Assembly: GCA_965216725.1 (NCBI GenBank)
Contig: CBDCGI010000007.1
Span: 1 to 64,000, forward strand
Direction: 5' to 3'
Length of the DNA stretch: 64,000 nt
Source: JACZUI01 sp965216725
GTDB taxonomy: Bacteria; Actinomycetota; Acidimicrobiia; Spongiisociales; ZC4RG35
This document shows positions 43,314-52,683 of this stretch, piece by piece. The notes beneath the pieces are model-generated. The model was not told the origin of the DNA, searched no databases, and saw only the letters and a program-made list of their open reading frames with translations. The position numbers and the translations under genes are program-made. Position 1 is the first letter of the stretch, and each line of letters begins with the position of its first letter.

Positions 43314-46300
43314 GGATGGTGACCGAACCTATCGGCCGTGTCAGGGGCGTCTTTGACTCCCGGGCTCGCCTGGTGAATTCCCAGGCTCCCGTTTCCGACT
43401 AATCCGCCGGCTGAGCCGAACAACACCACTACCTTCCCCGCGTCACCGGCGCCGGCCACGTCTTCGCCGGGAACACCCACCACCAGGTCGTGATAACCGT
43501 CACCGTTGAAGTCTCCCCAGTCGAGCCCGTCACCAAAACCATCACCGGCCTCCGCCGAGCCGGGCACACCTGGACTTGCCTCCGACCAGACTTGGTCACC
43601 TGTTGCCGACAATCCGGCAGACGTGCCATATAGAAGGTTGACCTTCCCACCTTCAGCGACACCAGCAACCATCTCACCCGGTGCTCCGATGGCTAGTTCG
43701 TAACGACCGTCACCGTCGAAGTCAGCAGACACCACCGAGGCTCCGAAACGGTCGGATGCTTCGCTTGAACCCTTCACACCCGGACTGTTTTGTGACCAGA
43801 GCTCGGCATGGGCGCCCGTTAGCCCGGCTGACGAACCTTGTACAACGGTGACCTTGCCCACGTCGGCGCCGGCGGACGTGTTCTTGTCCGGGATCCCGAT
43901 CGCGAGATCGGTATAGAGGTCTCCATCGAAGTCACCAGAGGCCAATGACCACCCGAAATGATCGCCAGCCGATGTGGCTCCGGGCACGCCATCTGATGCC
44001 AGCGACCAGAGATCATCGCCGGCTGCGGAAAGCCCGTTGGACGTTCCATAGAGGACATTGACCTTGCCAACGTTGTCCTTGGCACCGTGGGTGTTGAAAG
44101 GCACGCCAATGGCTAGGTCGTCTATGCCGTCACCGTCGAAGTCTCCCGTGGCAAGAGCGCTCCCAAACCGATCACCGGTCGACGCCCTACCCCGCACTCC
44201 CGCTGTCGCCTGCGACCAGATCTGATCGCCTTTGGCACTGAGGCCGGTTCGCGTGCCGTAGAAGATTTGCACCCGACCGGCTTTGTTGCGTCCGGCAACG
44301 TCCTCACCGGGTGCTCCTACCGCGAGGTCGACATACCCGTCGTCGTTGAAGTCGCCGGCGGCAAGGGCAGCGCCGAACCGATCGGAGACCCTGGGCTTCC
44401 CCTTCACTCCATCAGTTGATTGGTCCCAGCGCTGGGCGTTGGCTTCGTCAGCCCCGTCGACGGTTCCATAGACCACTGTCACGCTTCCAGAGTTGCTCTT
44501 GCTCTTGACCGTGTCACCCGGGGAGCCCACGGCAAGATCTTCGAAGCCGTCGCCATTGAAATCGCCTGAGGCCACCGCTGTGCCGAATTCGGACACGCCC
44601 GATCCTTCGTCCTCGTCGGCGGTGGACGCCGGCCACAAATCGTCTCCGAAGGTCGCATCCGGCCCACTGGCGGTGGAGTAGATCACTGCCGCCGCGCCTA
44701 CGCCCTGGATACCGGAGATCGTTTCCCCCGGAATCCCCACGGCCAGATCGGAGTGACGATCGCCGTTGAAATCGGAGTGAATCGAGGAGCCCGAGCCGGA
44801 GCATGTGAGGTCGGGAGGTTTGAACCAGAAGTCGGCATCGTTGGGTTGATCCCCACCGAGAAAGACCCTGATCCGGTGGTTGGGCTTGTGGTAGATGAGA
44901 TCTGGCCGTCCGTCACCGTCCCAGTCGGTGATCCCATAGTCGATGTCGGACGCTGCAGCAGCGGCCGTGGTGAACCGTTCAGACGGCGGGTCGAAGTCGG
45001 AGGCGCCGTCAAAAAACCTGAGCTCGACTTCAGTGCCAACGTCGATGAAGACCAGATCTGGTACGCCATCGACGTCGACGTCGCCCAATGCGAACTGCCA
45101 GTCACCGGAAGCGGTGTTCGGGGGGAGGGTTCTGCTGGCAATCTGGCTGGTGTGTCCGGAGCTGGCGGAGAACACACGAATCGAGGTGTCGCTCCCCGGG
45201 GTGACAACGTGGAGATCTGGCAGACCATCGCGGTCGTGGTCGCCGAATAGGTACTCCCGGCCCGGGGCAAAGGTGAGGTTGGTGTTGTAGGTCAGCTTGG
45301 AGTCGTAACCACTCTCGTATGTCCAAGCTCTGACCCTCGTATTCCCGTTCTTGTCATCAGCGAGGACGAGGTCTGGTCGGCTGTCGCCATCGACATCGGC
45401 CATACCCGCGTCGTCGACCGACCCGATAGGCGCCCCAGGGACAACGTGGGATCGGATGGAACACCAGCGGAAATCGTGCCGGGCCTGGGAGACTTCAACA
45501 AGCGTGGAACCGGCGACCCACGGGCGCAGCCGGTAGAGGTCGGCGACGCCGTCTCGGGTGCCATCAGCCCAGTGATACTCCGCCCCCTCTGAGCCGTCAC
45601 TGAACTCGGCGACCACCGAGAGGGCTCCGTCGGTGAAGTCCCCTTTGGCCGTCACCGGCTGGTATGGAGCCGGAACCGTCCCGTAACCGTCGGTGGCGAT
45701 GGGGCCCTTCCACGAGAAATGCATCGGATCCTTGGCGGTCTGCCAGTCGCCGCCCCAGCAGAAACCGGCGTCCCTCCACGCGTTGACGTACCAGTTGGGC
45801 ATGTCGGTGGTGAGATCGCCGTCTTCATCGAAGGGGTTGGTGTCCCAGTTGATGTCGATGGTGGCACCGAACGCGTGCGTCGACATTCGATAGCTGCCCC
45901 CGACTCTCCGCCACACCCAGCTTCCTACGATGCGAGCGTTGTAGTACCTGCCGTTGGCCTGTTCGGCAGCGAGGTTGGCGGTGACCTGTTGAAACGCCGG
46001 CAATGCTCTGGTGTGGACTTTGACTTGCTTGCCCCCGCTCATGGGGACGGTCCACCACACCTGGCTGGAGGACACGTCCCCGTAGTCCCGACCGAAGAAG
46101 TCACCCCAGGAACCTCGCACCTGATGCCCCGACGGAAGAGCCCGATTAGGCAAAGAGTTGGTGGTGCTGGCAGGTGTCACTACGCCTGCTGCGTCGTCAC
46201 ACCCTCCGGATTCGTTGAAGAACGGCGATACCACACCCGACGCCTGTTCGAGCTCGCCGTGCTCGTGAGGTACCGAAGAACCCGGATCTTCTAAGGCAAC

Positions 46301-46384
46301 AGCGGTCCGCGGAGCCGCGGCGAGCCACGCCATGCCCACAATCAGAGCAAGCAGCGGTGCGCTTCCTCGACTAGCTGATCTCAC
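43310..46384 (-). CDS. secreted M15 (D-Ala-D-Ala carboxypeptidase-like) peptidase with VCBS and seven-repeat propeller
   Basis: 1024 residues. Signal peptide about 1-30. The M15/VanY peptidase domain (about 90-230) has zinc ligands His170 and Asp177 in MSTHAFGATIDIN and His222 in DPMHFSW. Next are four VCBS-type repeats (for example DVDGDSRPDLVLAD and DWDGDGRPDLIYH), then seven FG-GAP repeats from DFNGDRHSDLAVG to DFNGDGYHDLVVG. It should trim peptidoglycan stem peptides or a similar substrate at the surface. It is first in an operon with two glycosyltransferases and a CDP-alcohol transferase, each start overlapping the previous stop. Confidence 0.9.
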   Translation of the reverse strand: MRSASRGSAPLLALIVGMAWLAAAPRTAVALEDPGSSVPHEHGELEQASGVVSPFFNESGGCDDAAGVVTPASTTNSLPNRALPSGHQVRGSWGDFFGRDYGDVSSSQVWWTVPMSGGKQVKVHTRALPAFQQVTANLAAEQANGRYYNARIVGSWVWRRVGGSYRMSTHAFGATIDINWDTNPFDEDGDLTTDMPNWYVNAWRDAGFCWGGDWQTAKDPMHFSWKGPIATDGYGTVPAPYQPVTAKGDFTDGALSVVAEFSDGSEGAEYHWADGTRDGVADLYRLRPWVAGSTLVEVSQARHDFRWCSIRSHVVPGAPIGSVDDAGMADVDGDSRPDLVLADDKNGNTRVRAWTYESGYDSKLTYNTNLTFAPGREYLFGDHDRDGLPDLHVVTPGSDTSIRVFSASSGHTSQIASRTLPPNTASGDWQFALGDVDVDGVPDLVFIDVGTEVELRFFDGASDFDPPSERFTTAAAAASDIDYGITDWDGDGRPDLIYHKPNHRIRVFLGGDQPNDADFWFKPPDLTCSGSGSSIHSDFNGDRHSDLAVGIPGETISGIQGVGAAAVIYSTASGPDATFGDDLWPASTADEDEGSGVSEFGTAVASGDFNGDGFEDLAVGSPGDTVKSKSNSGSVTVVYGTVDGADEANAQRWDQSTDGVKGKPRVSDRFGAALAAGDFNDDGYVDLAVGAPGEDVAGRNKAGRVQIFYGTRTGLSAKGDQIWSQATAGVRGRASTGDRFGSALATGDFDGDGIDDLAIGVPFNTHGAKDNVGKVNVLYGTSNGLSAAGDDLWSLASDGVPGATSAGDHFGWSLASGDFDGDLYTDLAIGIPDKNTSAGADVGKVTVVQGSSAGLTGAHAELWSQNSPGVKGSSEASDRFGASVVSADFDGDGRYELAIGAPGEMVAGVAEGGKVNLLYGTSAGLSATGDQVWSEASPGVPGSAEAGDGFGDGLDWGDFNGDGYHDLVVGVPGEDVAGAGDAGKVVVLFGSAGGLVGNGSLGIHQASPGVKDAPDTADRFGHHP

Positions 46385-46439
46385 CGGCTGTCACAGTAAA
46401 GACCCGCGTTGGCAAGCTGCGTGATGCGACCCGACTCCG

Positions 46440-48008
46440 TCAGCGACGCGAACCGATCACGACTTCTCCGAACCGGTCGCCAGGTTCGTGGGTGCCGCCA
46501 AAGGTCCCGTCGCCCTGCTCGAAGGTGACATCGGTAGTGGTGAAACCGGAATTGCTCCCATAGATCACCCACACTCTCCCCGCGTCACCGTCCTCGCCCG
46601 GACCGCCCACCACCAGATCAGCGATACCGTCGTTGTCGATATCCGTGAAATCGAGAGCCGCCCCGAATTCGTCGCCGGGGTTGTTGGTGCCTTTGATCCC
46701 CGCTTTGTTTTGGTGAATGGCGACGAGCCCTTCGGAGTCTTCCTTCATTGGGAACCTGATGTGAACCACACCCGTAGAGGCGGCGCCACCGATGTCCTCA
46801 CCCGGTGAGCCGACGGCGAGAAGCTGATCGCCCGTCCCCGGATAGGGGATGGCGGCCAGCGCCATGCCAAACAGGTCACCAGCCTCCCCGGAACCGCCGA
46901 TCTGACCCGAGCCCTGTTTCAGAACTTCGCTACCCGAGGTGACCAGACCGTCGAAATCGCCGTTGATGATGTGGACGATTCCGGCGTCGGCCAACGAGCC
47001 CCGGTCTTCGTGGGGAACCCCCACAGCGAGGTCGAAGTAGCCGCTGCCGAAGGCCCCTACTGCCAGCTCCAACCCGAAGCGGTCGCCCTTCTCGGCGGTG
47101 CCTCCTATGCCCGGAGTGTCCTGGTGGAAAATGGCGTCGTTGTCGGCGTGGAGCCCGCTGTTGTCGCTGTAGAGGACTTGAACAATGCCCGCGTTCTTGA
47201 TCGAGCCCACGTCTTCGTAGGGAGCGCCGACGATGAGCGTGCCCCAGCTTTCGTCACCTACCGGGCTACCCGCAACCGTGTATCCCCAGCGATCGCCGGT
47301 CTCCACGGCCCCGTTGACACCCGGTTTGTCCTGATGCCAGGTCTCCACTTCACCCGAGTCGGGGCCGTTGGGCCCTCCTTTGACGATTTGAACGATGCCG
47401 GCGTTCTTGACGTCGCCAACATCTTCATACGGAACGCCGATGATCAGGTCGTCGTAGCCGTCGTTGGCGCCAAAGTCTTCGGAGGAAAGCGCGAACCCAA
47501 ACCGGTCACCTTTTTCCAGAGTGCCGGGGAAACCCGGTGAACCCTGGGTGAGCACGATGCTGGAATCGAGGGCTCCCGTCGCGTCGTCGCTGAGGAGCAC
47601 TATTACCGCCCCGGCATCAATGACACCACCCACATCCTCGTAGGGGACCCCGATAGCGATGTCATCCCAGTCGTCGCCGTTGAAATCGCCAGCCGCGACC
47701 GAATAACCGAACTGGTCTCCCTCCTCGGGAATTCCGTTGGTGGTGCCGCCTCCGATGGGATTGCCCTCGCCGAGTGTGATGGCCACGGCACCGTCGACCA
47801 GCAGATGGGCCAACCCGGCGTCGGTCGTCGAGCCGCGATCTTCTCCCGGCGATGTGATCACCAGATCGGCTCCCTCTCCACTCCCGGTGTCGATACACCG
47901 ACTACAGGCCGTGGCGGCGTAGGCAACCAGCGACGCAGCCAACACGAAAACGGCAGCAAGCGTCAGGAGCAAAGAACTTCTAAGGGGTGCCAGGGGGAGC
48001 TTTCTCAC
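46440..48008 (-). CDS. secreted seven-repeat FG-GAP-like propeller with degenerate loops
   Basis: About 522 residues from GTG 48008. Leader RSSLLLTLAAVFVLAASLVAY, then a short Cys motif (ACSRC). Seven repeats can be counted by the VGxPxEDxG edge motif, but only two or three keep a full calcium loop (DFNGDDWDDIAIG, DIDNDGIADLVVG). Others read GEGADLVITSPGEDRG, AFGSGYFDLAVG and PYPGTGDQLLAVG. This is the most diverged propeller of the ten and probably has fewer bound ions. It is divergent to the PQQ-dehydrogenase fusion (169-base gap), suggesting shared regulation. Confidence 0.82.
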   Translation of the reverse strand: MRKLPLAPLRSSLLLTLAAVFVLAASLVAYAATACSRCIDTGSGEGADLVITSPGEDRGSTTDAGLAHLLVDGAVAITLGEGNPIGGGTTNGIPEEGDQFGYSVAAGDFNGDDWDDIAIGVPYEDVGGVIDAGAVIVLLSDDATGALDSSIVLTQGSPGFPGTLEKGDRFGFALSSEDFGANDGYDDLIIGVPYEDVGDVKNAGIVQIVKGGPNGPDSGEVETWHQDKPGVNGAVETGDRWGYTVAGSPVGDESWGTLIVGAPYEDVGSIKNAGIVQVLYSDNSGLHADNDAIFHQDTPGIGGTAEKGDRFGLELAVGAFGSGYFDLAVGVPHEDRGSLADAGIVHIINGDFDGLVTSGSEVLKQGSGQIGGSGEAGDLFGMALAAIPYPGTGDQLLAVGSPGEDIGGAASTGVVHIRFPMKEDSEGLVAIHQNKAGIKGTNNPGDEFGAALDFTDIDNDGIADLVVGGPGEDGDAGRVWVIYGSNSGFTTTDVTFEQGDGTFGGTHEPGDRFGEVVIGSRR

Positions 48009-48177
48009 CCTGTCACCGTACCCGGGATTAGACAGGTTGCCAGGTCCTGAAACGACGAAGTCTTCGCAACGTCGTGCCGTCAGCGGCCTCGACCGGTCTC
48101 TCCAGGGCCGGGACAGCTTGATCAAACCGCGCCGTAGAATCACTCCGGGCCAAGGGAGCGAGAGGAGCGAACTCACC

Positions 48178-50817
48178 ATGAGATCAACCCGGGCCCTCCC
48201 ATTGATCGTGCTCGTCGCGGCGATGATTCCCGTTGTGTCTAGGCCAGCGGCGGCGGCACCCACCGCAAATGAGCAACTCCAACTCACCCCGGTGGTCAGT
48301 GGCATCAGCACCCCCGTCGACCTGCGGGCGCCGGCAGGTGACGCTCGCCTCTATATCGCCGAGTTGCAGGGTCGGATTCGCATCTTCCGCAAGGGGAACC
48401 TGCGCAGCAAAGCTTTCCTCGATATCCGCTCTCGGGTCTCCACCGGCGGCGAACGCGGACTCCTCGGTCTCGATTTTCATCCTGACTACGACAAGAACGG
48501 GCTCTTCTACGTCTACTACACCGACAACGGGGGCGACGTGCGCATCTCCGAGTTCGAAGTCACCTCCAATGCCAACATCGCTGACGCCGGCACCGAGCGG
48601 ATTCTCCTAGAGGTCAATCAGCCCGCCACGAACCACAACGGTGGCGGGTTCGGATTCGGGCCTGACGGATACCTCTACATCGCACTCGGTGACGGTGGTG
48701 GAGGTGGCGACCCCGGCGAACACGGCCAGAACTCCAACACCCTTCTCGGCTCCCTGCTCCGGATCGACGTCGACCGCCAGACAGGAGGTAGGGAGTATGC
48801 AATACCCCCGGGAAACCCGTTCCGCGACGGTGGCGGCAAGAAAGAGGTCTATGCCTACGGTCTGCGCAACCCCTGGCGGATCAGCATCGACCACCACCGG
48901 GACCGGGTCTACATCGGAGATGTAGGCCAGGATCGCCGGGAGGAGATCGACGTCGTCAAGACCGACAAGACCACCGCGGTCAACTTCGGATGGGACGTGA
49001 TGGAAGGAAGCCTTTGCTTCGAGCCTTCGAGTGGCTGCAACAAGTCCGGCAAACGTCTCCCCATCCTCGAGTACGCCAATCCCAGCCAAGGCGTATCAGT
49101 GATTGGCGGTTACGTCTACCGGGGCCACACCATGCCCTGGCTCAGGGGCACCTACTTCTACTCCGATCTCGGAGGGAGGAGGCTCAAGTCCTTCCGTTAC
49201 GAGAACGGCATAGTGCGAGAAAAGACGGATTGGACGTCACAGGTAGGGACCCTCCCCTCCAGTGTCTACTCCTTCGGCCAGGATGGTCTGGGTGAGCTGT
49301 ATGTCCTCTCCGGCAGCACGGTTTATCGCATCGAACCAGCCGATCCGGCGAGGTGCGATTTCAACGGTGATGGAGATGACGATCTCCCGGTCGGGGTTCC
49401 CGGTGAAGATGTCGGCGCCATTGAAGACGCCGGGTCAACGATGATCTTCCCCACCCAACAGGGCAGACCGGGCACCGCAGGCGACGAGATCTGGCACCAG
49501 GACGACGCCAAGATCAAGGGGGTTGCATCCGCCGGCGATGAGTTGGGCAGCAGCCTCGCCTGTGGCGATTTCGACGCTGACGGTTACGACGACCTCGCCA
49601 TCGGCGTGCCCGGCGACCGCGTTGGTGGTGCCCGTGGCGGGGCAGTCAATGTCCTCTACGGCTCATCGAGCGGGCTCTCCGATGTCGACCAATACCTGCA
49701 TCAGGGATCGGAAACCCTCGGCGGCTCCGTCGAGGACGGTGACTTGCTGGGCGCGTCACTGGCCGCAGACGACTTCGACGGCGATGGATACGACGACCTC
49801 GCCATCGGCGCCCCCGGCGAGGACATTGGGAACGTTAGCGACGCCGGCCTGGTCTATGTGGTCTACGGATCGAGTTCCAAACTCGACATATCAGGCGCCG
49901 ATGTTTTCCACCAGGACACCCCGAAGGTGAAGCAGAAGGCTGAGGCAGGCGACCGGTTCGGGGCGGCCCTGGCCGCGGGCGACTTCGATGGCAACGGCTA
50001 CATCGACCTCGCGGTAGGTGTTCCTGGGGAGGGTGTCGGTGGTTACGCCGGGGCGGGAGTAGTTCAGATCTTCCCCGGCAAACGCTCCTCTGGCATCACG
50101 ACTCGGGGCGATCAGGTGATACACCAAGGACAGGCCGGGGTGAAGGAGTCTCCAGAACCAGGTGACGGCTTTGGCGCGAGCTTGGCCGCGGGCCCGGTTG
50201 ACGCCGACGGTTACGACGACCTAGCGGTCGGCGTACCCGGCGAATCCGTCGCAAGCAAGGTGGCAGCGGGCATGGTGCATTACTTCCCCGGGAGTCGGGA
50301 CGGTGTCACCGACTTTGGTGATCGGCTCATCAACCAGGATCTTGTGGACTTGAAAGGCTCGTCCGAGTCAGGAGACGGATTCGGGAGCCACGTAGCCGTG
50401 GGAGACATCGACGGAGACGGGCATGCCGATCTGGTGGCGGGCATACCTGGAGAAGATGTCCTGGGAGTAGTTGACGCCGGGGCGGTCGCGATCGTGTTCG
50501 GCGGCTCCGACGGTCTCACCGGACGCGACCAACTCTGGCATCAGGACGATCCCGGAGTAGCCAACAGCGGCGAGACCGGAGACAGGTTCGGTGCGCGAGT
50601 GGCCTTGCTCGACTTCGAGAAAGACCGCGCCCTCGACCTTGTGGTCGGCGTGCCGGGTGAAGATCGTTCAGGTGTCGTGGATTCCGGCGACACAGCGATC
50701 CTTTTTGGCAGGGACGGTGGCGTGGTGACCAGTGGCAATCTTCGCCTCAGCCAAGGATCATCCGGTGCAGGCGGTACTCCGGAGGTAGGCGATCGTCTCG
50801 GCGGCGCCCTGCCCTAG
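48178..50817 (+). CDS. secreted PQQ-dependent sugar dehydrogenase-like protein with seven-repeat FG-GAP propeller
   Basis: 879 residues from ATG 48178. Signal peptide RALPLIVLVAAMIPVVSR. Residues about 40-390 are a soluble glucose/sorbosone dehydrogenase (GSDH/HHIP-like) domain: RGLLGLDFHPDYDKNG, NHNGGGFGFGPDGYLYIALG, GLRNPWRISID, and VIGGYVYRG. Then come seven FG-GAP repeats from RCDFNGDGDDDLPVG to DFEKDRALDLVVG, with the Cys pair before loops 1 and 2. The enzyme would oxidise a sugar with PQQ outside the cell. No PQQ synthesis genes are in the window. The propeller may attach it to surface glycans. Confidence 0.88.
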   Translation: MRSTRALPLIVLVAAMIPVVSRPAAAAPTANEQLQLTPVVSGISTPVDLRAPAGDARLYIAELQGRIRIFRKGNLRSKAFLDIRSRVSTGGERGLLGLDFHPDYDKNGLFYVYYTDNGGDVRISEFEVTSNANIADAGTERILLEVNQPATNHNGGGFGFGPDGYLYIALGDGGGGGDPGEHGQNSNTLLGSLLRIDVDRQTGGREYAIPPGNPFRDGGGKKEVYAYGLRNPWRISIDHHRDRVYIGDVGQDRREEIDVVKTDKTTAVNFGWDVMEGSLCFEPSSGCNKSGKRLPILEYANPSQGVSVIGGYVYRGHTMPWLRGTYFYSDLGGRRLKSFRYENGIVREKTDWTSQVGTLPSSVYSFGQDGLGELYVLSGSTVYRIEPADPARCDFNGDGDDDLPVGVPGEDVGAIEDAGSTMIFPTQQGRPGTAGDEIWHQDDAKIKGVASAGDELGSSLACGDFDADGYDDLAIGVPGDRVGGARGGAVNVLYGSSSGLSDVDQYLHQGSETLGGSVEDGDLLGASLAADDFDGDGYDDLAIGAPGEDIGNVSDAGLVYVVYGSSSKLDISGADVFHQDTPKVKQKAEAGDRFGAALAAGDFDGNGYIDLAVGVPGEGVGGYAGAGVVQIFPGKRSSGITTRGDQVIHQGQAGVKESPEPGDGFGASLAAGPVDADGYDDLAVGVPGESVASKVAAGMVHYFPGSRDGVTDFGDRLINQDLVDLKGSSESGDGFGSHVAVGDIDGDGHADLVAGIPGEDVLGVVDAGAVAIVFGGSDGLTGRDQLWHQDDPGVANSGETGDRFGARVALLDFEKDRALDLVVGVPGEDRSGVVDSGDTAILFGRDGGVVTSGNLRLSQGSSGAGGTPEVGDRLGGALP

Positions 50818-50913
50818 CTCGGTACCTCGCCATCTGGGCTGCTGCCGATACTCTCTTCCATCGATGCGACCGATCGCCCGCTCTTTCTCTTCCGAGACAA
50901 AAGCGATTACGCC

Positions 50914-52683
50914 ATGAGCGCCGAGGCCTGGCTCACCGCCGCCGTCGTCCTCACGGTCCTCATCGCGTTGTGGCGTGAGTACGCCTCACCCTCATTCCTG
51001 ATCTTCTCCGGAGTGGGGGTGCTCCTCTTGGCGGAGGTGATCACCCCGGAACAGGCATTGTCCGGTTTCTCCAATCCAGCACCGGTCACTCTCGCCGCGT
51101 TGTTCGTCGTGGCCCGTGCCGTCTCCAAAACCGGAGCCATCGACGGTCTCACCCACAACCTCTTGGGAGACAAGGGCCACACCAGGCGTCCCATGCTCCG
51201 TCTGCTCGCCCCTACCGCCTTCGCCTCGGGGTTCATCGCCAACACCCCGCTGGTCGCGATGCTGATGCCTCAAGTGACAGCGTGGGCCAATCGGCGTGGC
51301 AGCAGCCCCTCCCGCTTTCTGATGCCACTCTCCTTTGGGGTGATCCTCGGGGGAACGCTGACCTTGATCGGGACCTCGACCAACCTCGTCGTGGCCGGTC
51401 GCATGCAGGCAGAAGGTCTCGAATTCGATTTCTTCGAGACTACTGCCATCGGGCTGCCCATCGCTGTGGCCGGCCTTGTCGTGCTGATTCTCCTGGCGCC
51501 AAGAATGCTCAGACGACCATCGGGTGCGACCTCCGGCGATCTCGACGAGGAGCTGCGCCGTTTCACAATCGAGATGAGGGTGATTTCTGACGGGCAGGTC
51601 GACGGAAGAACCGTCCAGGAGGCAGGGCTCCGCAGTCTCACCGGGGTCTTCCTCGTCGCCATCGATCGTGGCGAGACCACACTGGCACCGGCCTCGCCCA
51701 CGACCGTGGCCGAGGGTGGAGACATCCTGCGATTTGTGGGCGACGTCGATCAGATTCTCGGGCTCTCGAGCCTTCCCGGGATTGAGCTCGCCGAGCTGGA
51801 CAGCGTCAAAGACTTGGACCAAGTAGGCGCCGACTATTTCAGCGTCGTCGTGGGCGCCGACAGTCCGCTGGTGGGGACGACCCTCAAAGGCTTCGGATTT
51901 CGATCGCGGTATCAGGCAGCGGTAATCGCCATCCATCGCGCCGGGGAACGGATCGAAGGCAAACTGGGTCAGGTTCCACTGCATGTGGGAGACACTCTTC
52001 TCTTGATCGCCGACCCCGGTTTCGGAGAGCGGTGGCAGAATCGCTCCGATTTCCTGGTGGTCAGCCCCCATCAGGATGCAACACCACCGCGTTCTTCGGG
52101 GGCCGGCCTGGTGCTGGCGATGCTCGCTGCCGTTATCGCGTTGGCCGCATTCGACATCGTGCCCATCCTGCAGGGTTCGATCGCGGCGGCCATCCTGCTT
52201 GTCCTGTTCAGGGTTCTCACCCCGACGGAGGCCCGGCGGTCGGTGGACCTCGAGGTGATCGGAATCATCGCGTCGGCTTTCGGCCTCGCCGCAGCCGTCG
52301 AAACCTCCGGTTTGGCCGACACGATCGCTGACGGCCTGACTTCGTTGTTCGGAGGTCTGGGAGAGATGGGGGCCCTGCTGGGCATCATCCTGGCGACAGT
52401 CGCTCTCACCGAGCTGGTCACCAACAACGCGGCTGCTCTGTTGATGTTGCCCATCGCCTTCGCCGCGGCGCCCGGCGCGGGCGTCGAGCCATTGGGCATG
52501 GGAGTTGCAGTGGCAATCGCCTCGTCGGCGTCATTCCTCACCCCGATCGGATACCAGACCAACACCATGGTCTACGGACCCGGCGGGTACCGGTTCAGCG
52601 ATTATCTGCGGCTGGGAACCCCACTCACAACGATCGTCGTTGTCGCCCTGCTGGTGATGATCCCGATCATCTACTCCACGTGA
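50914..52683 (+). CDS. SLC13/DASS-type permease with two TrkA-C domains
   Basis: 589 residues. Two blocks of membrane helices flank a cytosolic insert (residues about 205-375) with two RCK_C/TrkA-C domains: GRTVQEAGLRSLTGVFLVAI and the second near VGADSPLVGTTLKGF. Family sodium/anion-site motifs are LIGTSTNLVVAG and its second-half counterpart LVTNNAAALLMLP. The substrate may be sulfate, dicarboxylate or another anion. Sulfate would fit the Sat-CysC and sulfotransferase genes, but this is a guess. The stop overlaps the next start (GTGA). Confidence 0.87.
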   Translation: MSAEAWLTAAVVLTVLIALWREYASPSFLIFSGVGVLLLAEVITPEQALSGFSNPAPVTLAALFVVARAVSKTGAIDGLTHNLLGDKGHTRRPMLRLLAPTAFASGFIANTPLVAMLMPQVTAWANRRGSSPSRFLMPLSFGVILGGTLTLIGTSTNLVVAGRMQAEGLEFDFFETTAIGLPIAVAGLVVLILLAPRMLRRPSGATSGDLDEELRRFTIEMRVISDGQVDGRTVQEAGLRSLTGVFLVAIDRGETTLAPASPTTVAEGGDILRFVGDVDQILGLSSLPGIELAELDSVKDLDQVGADYFSVVVGADSPLVGTTLKGFGFRSRYQAAVIAIHRAGERIEGKLGQVPLHVGDTLLLIADPGFGERWQNRSDFLVVSPHQDATPPRSSGAGLVLAMLAAVIALAAFDIVPILQGSIAAAILLVLFRVLTPTEARRSVDLEVIGIIASAFGLAAAVETSGLADTIADGLTSLFGGLGEMGALLGIILATVALTELVTNNAAALLMLPIAFAAAPGAGVEPLGMGVAVAIASSASFLTPIGYQTNTMVYGPGGYRFSDYLRLGTPLTTIVVVALLVMIPIIYST

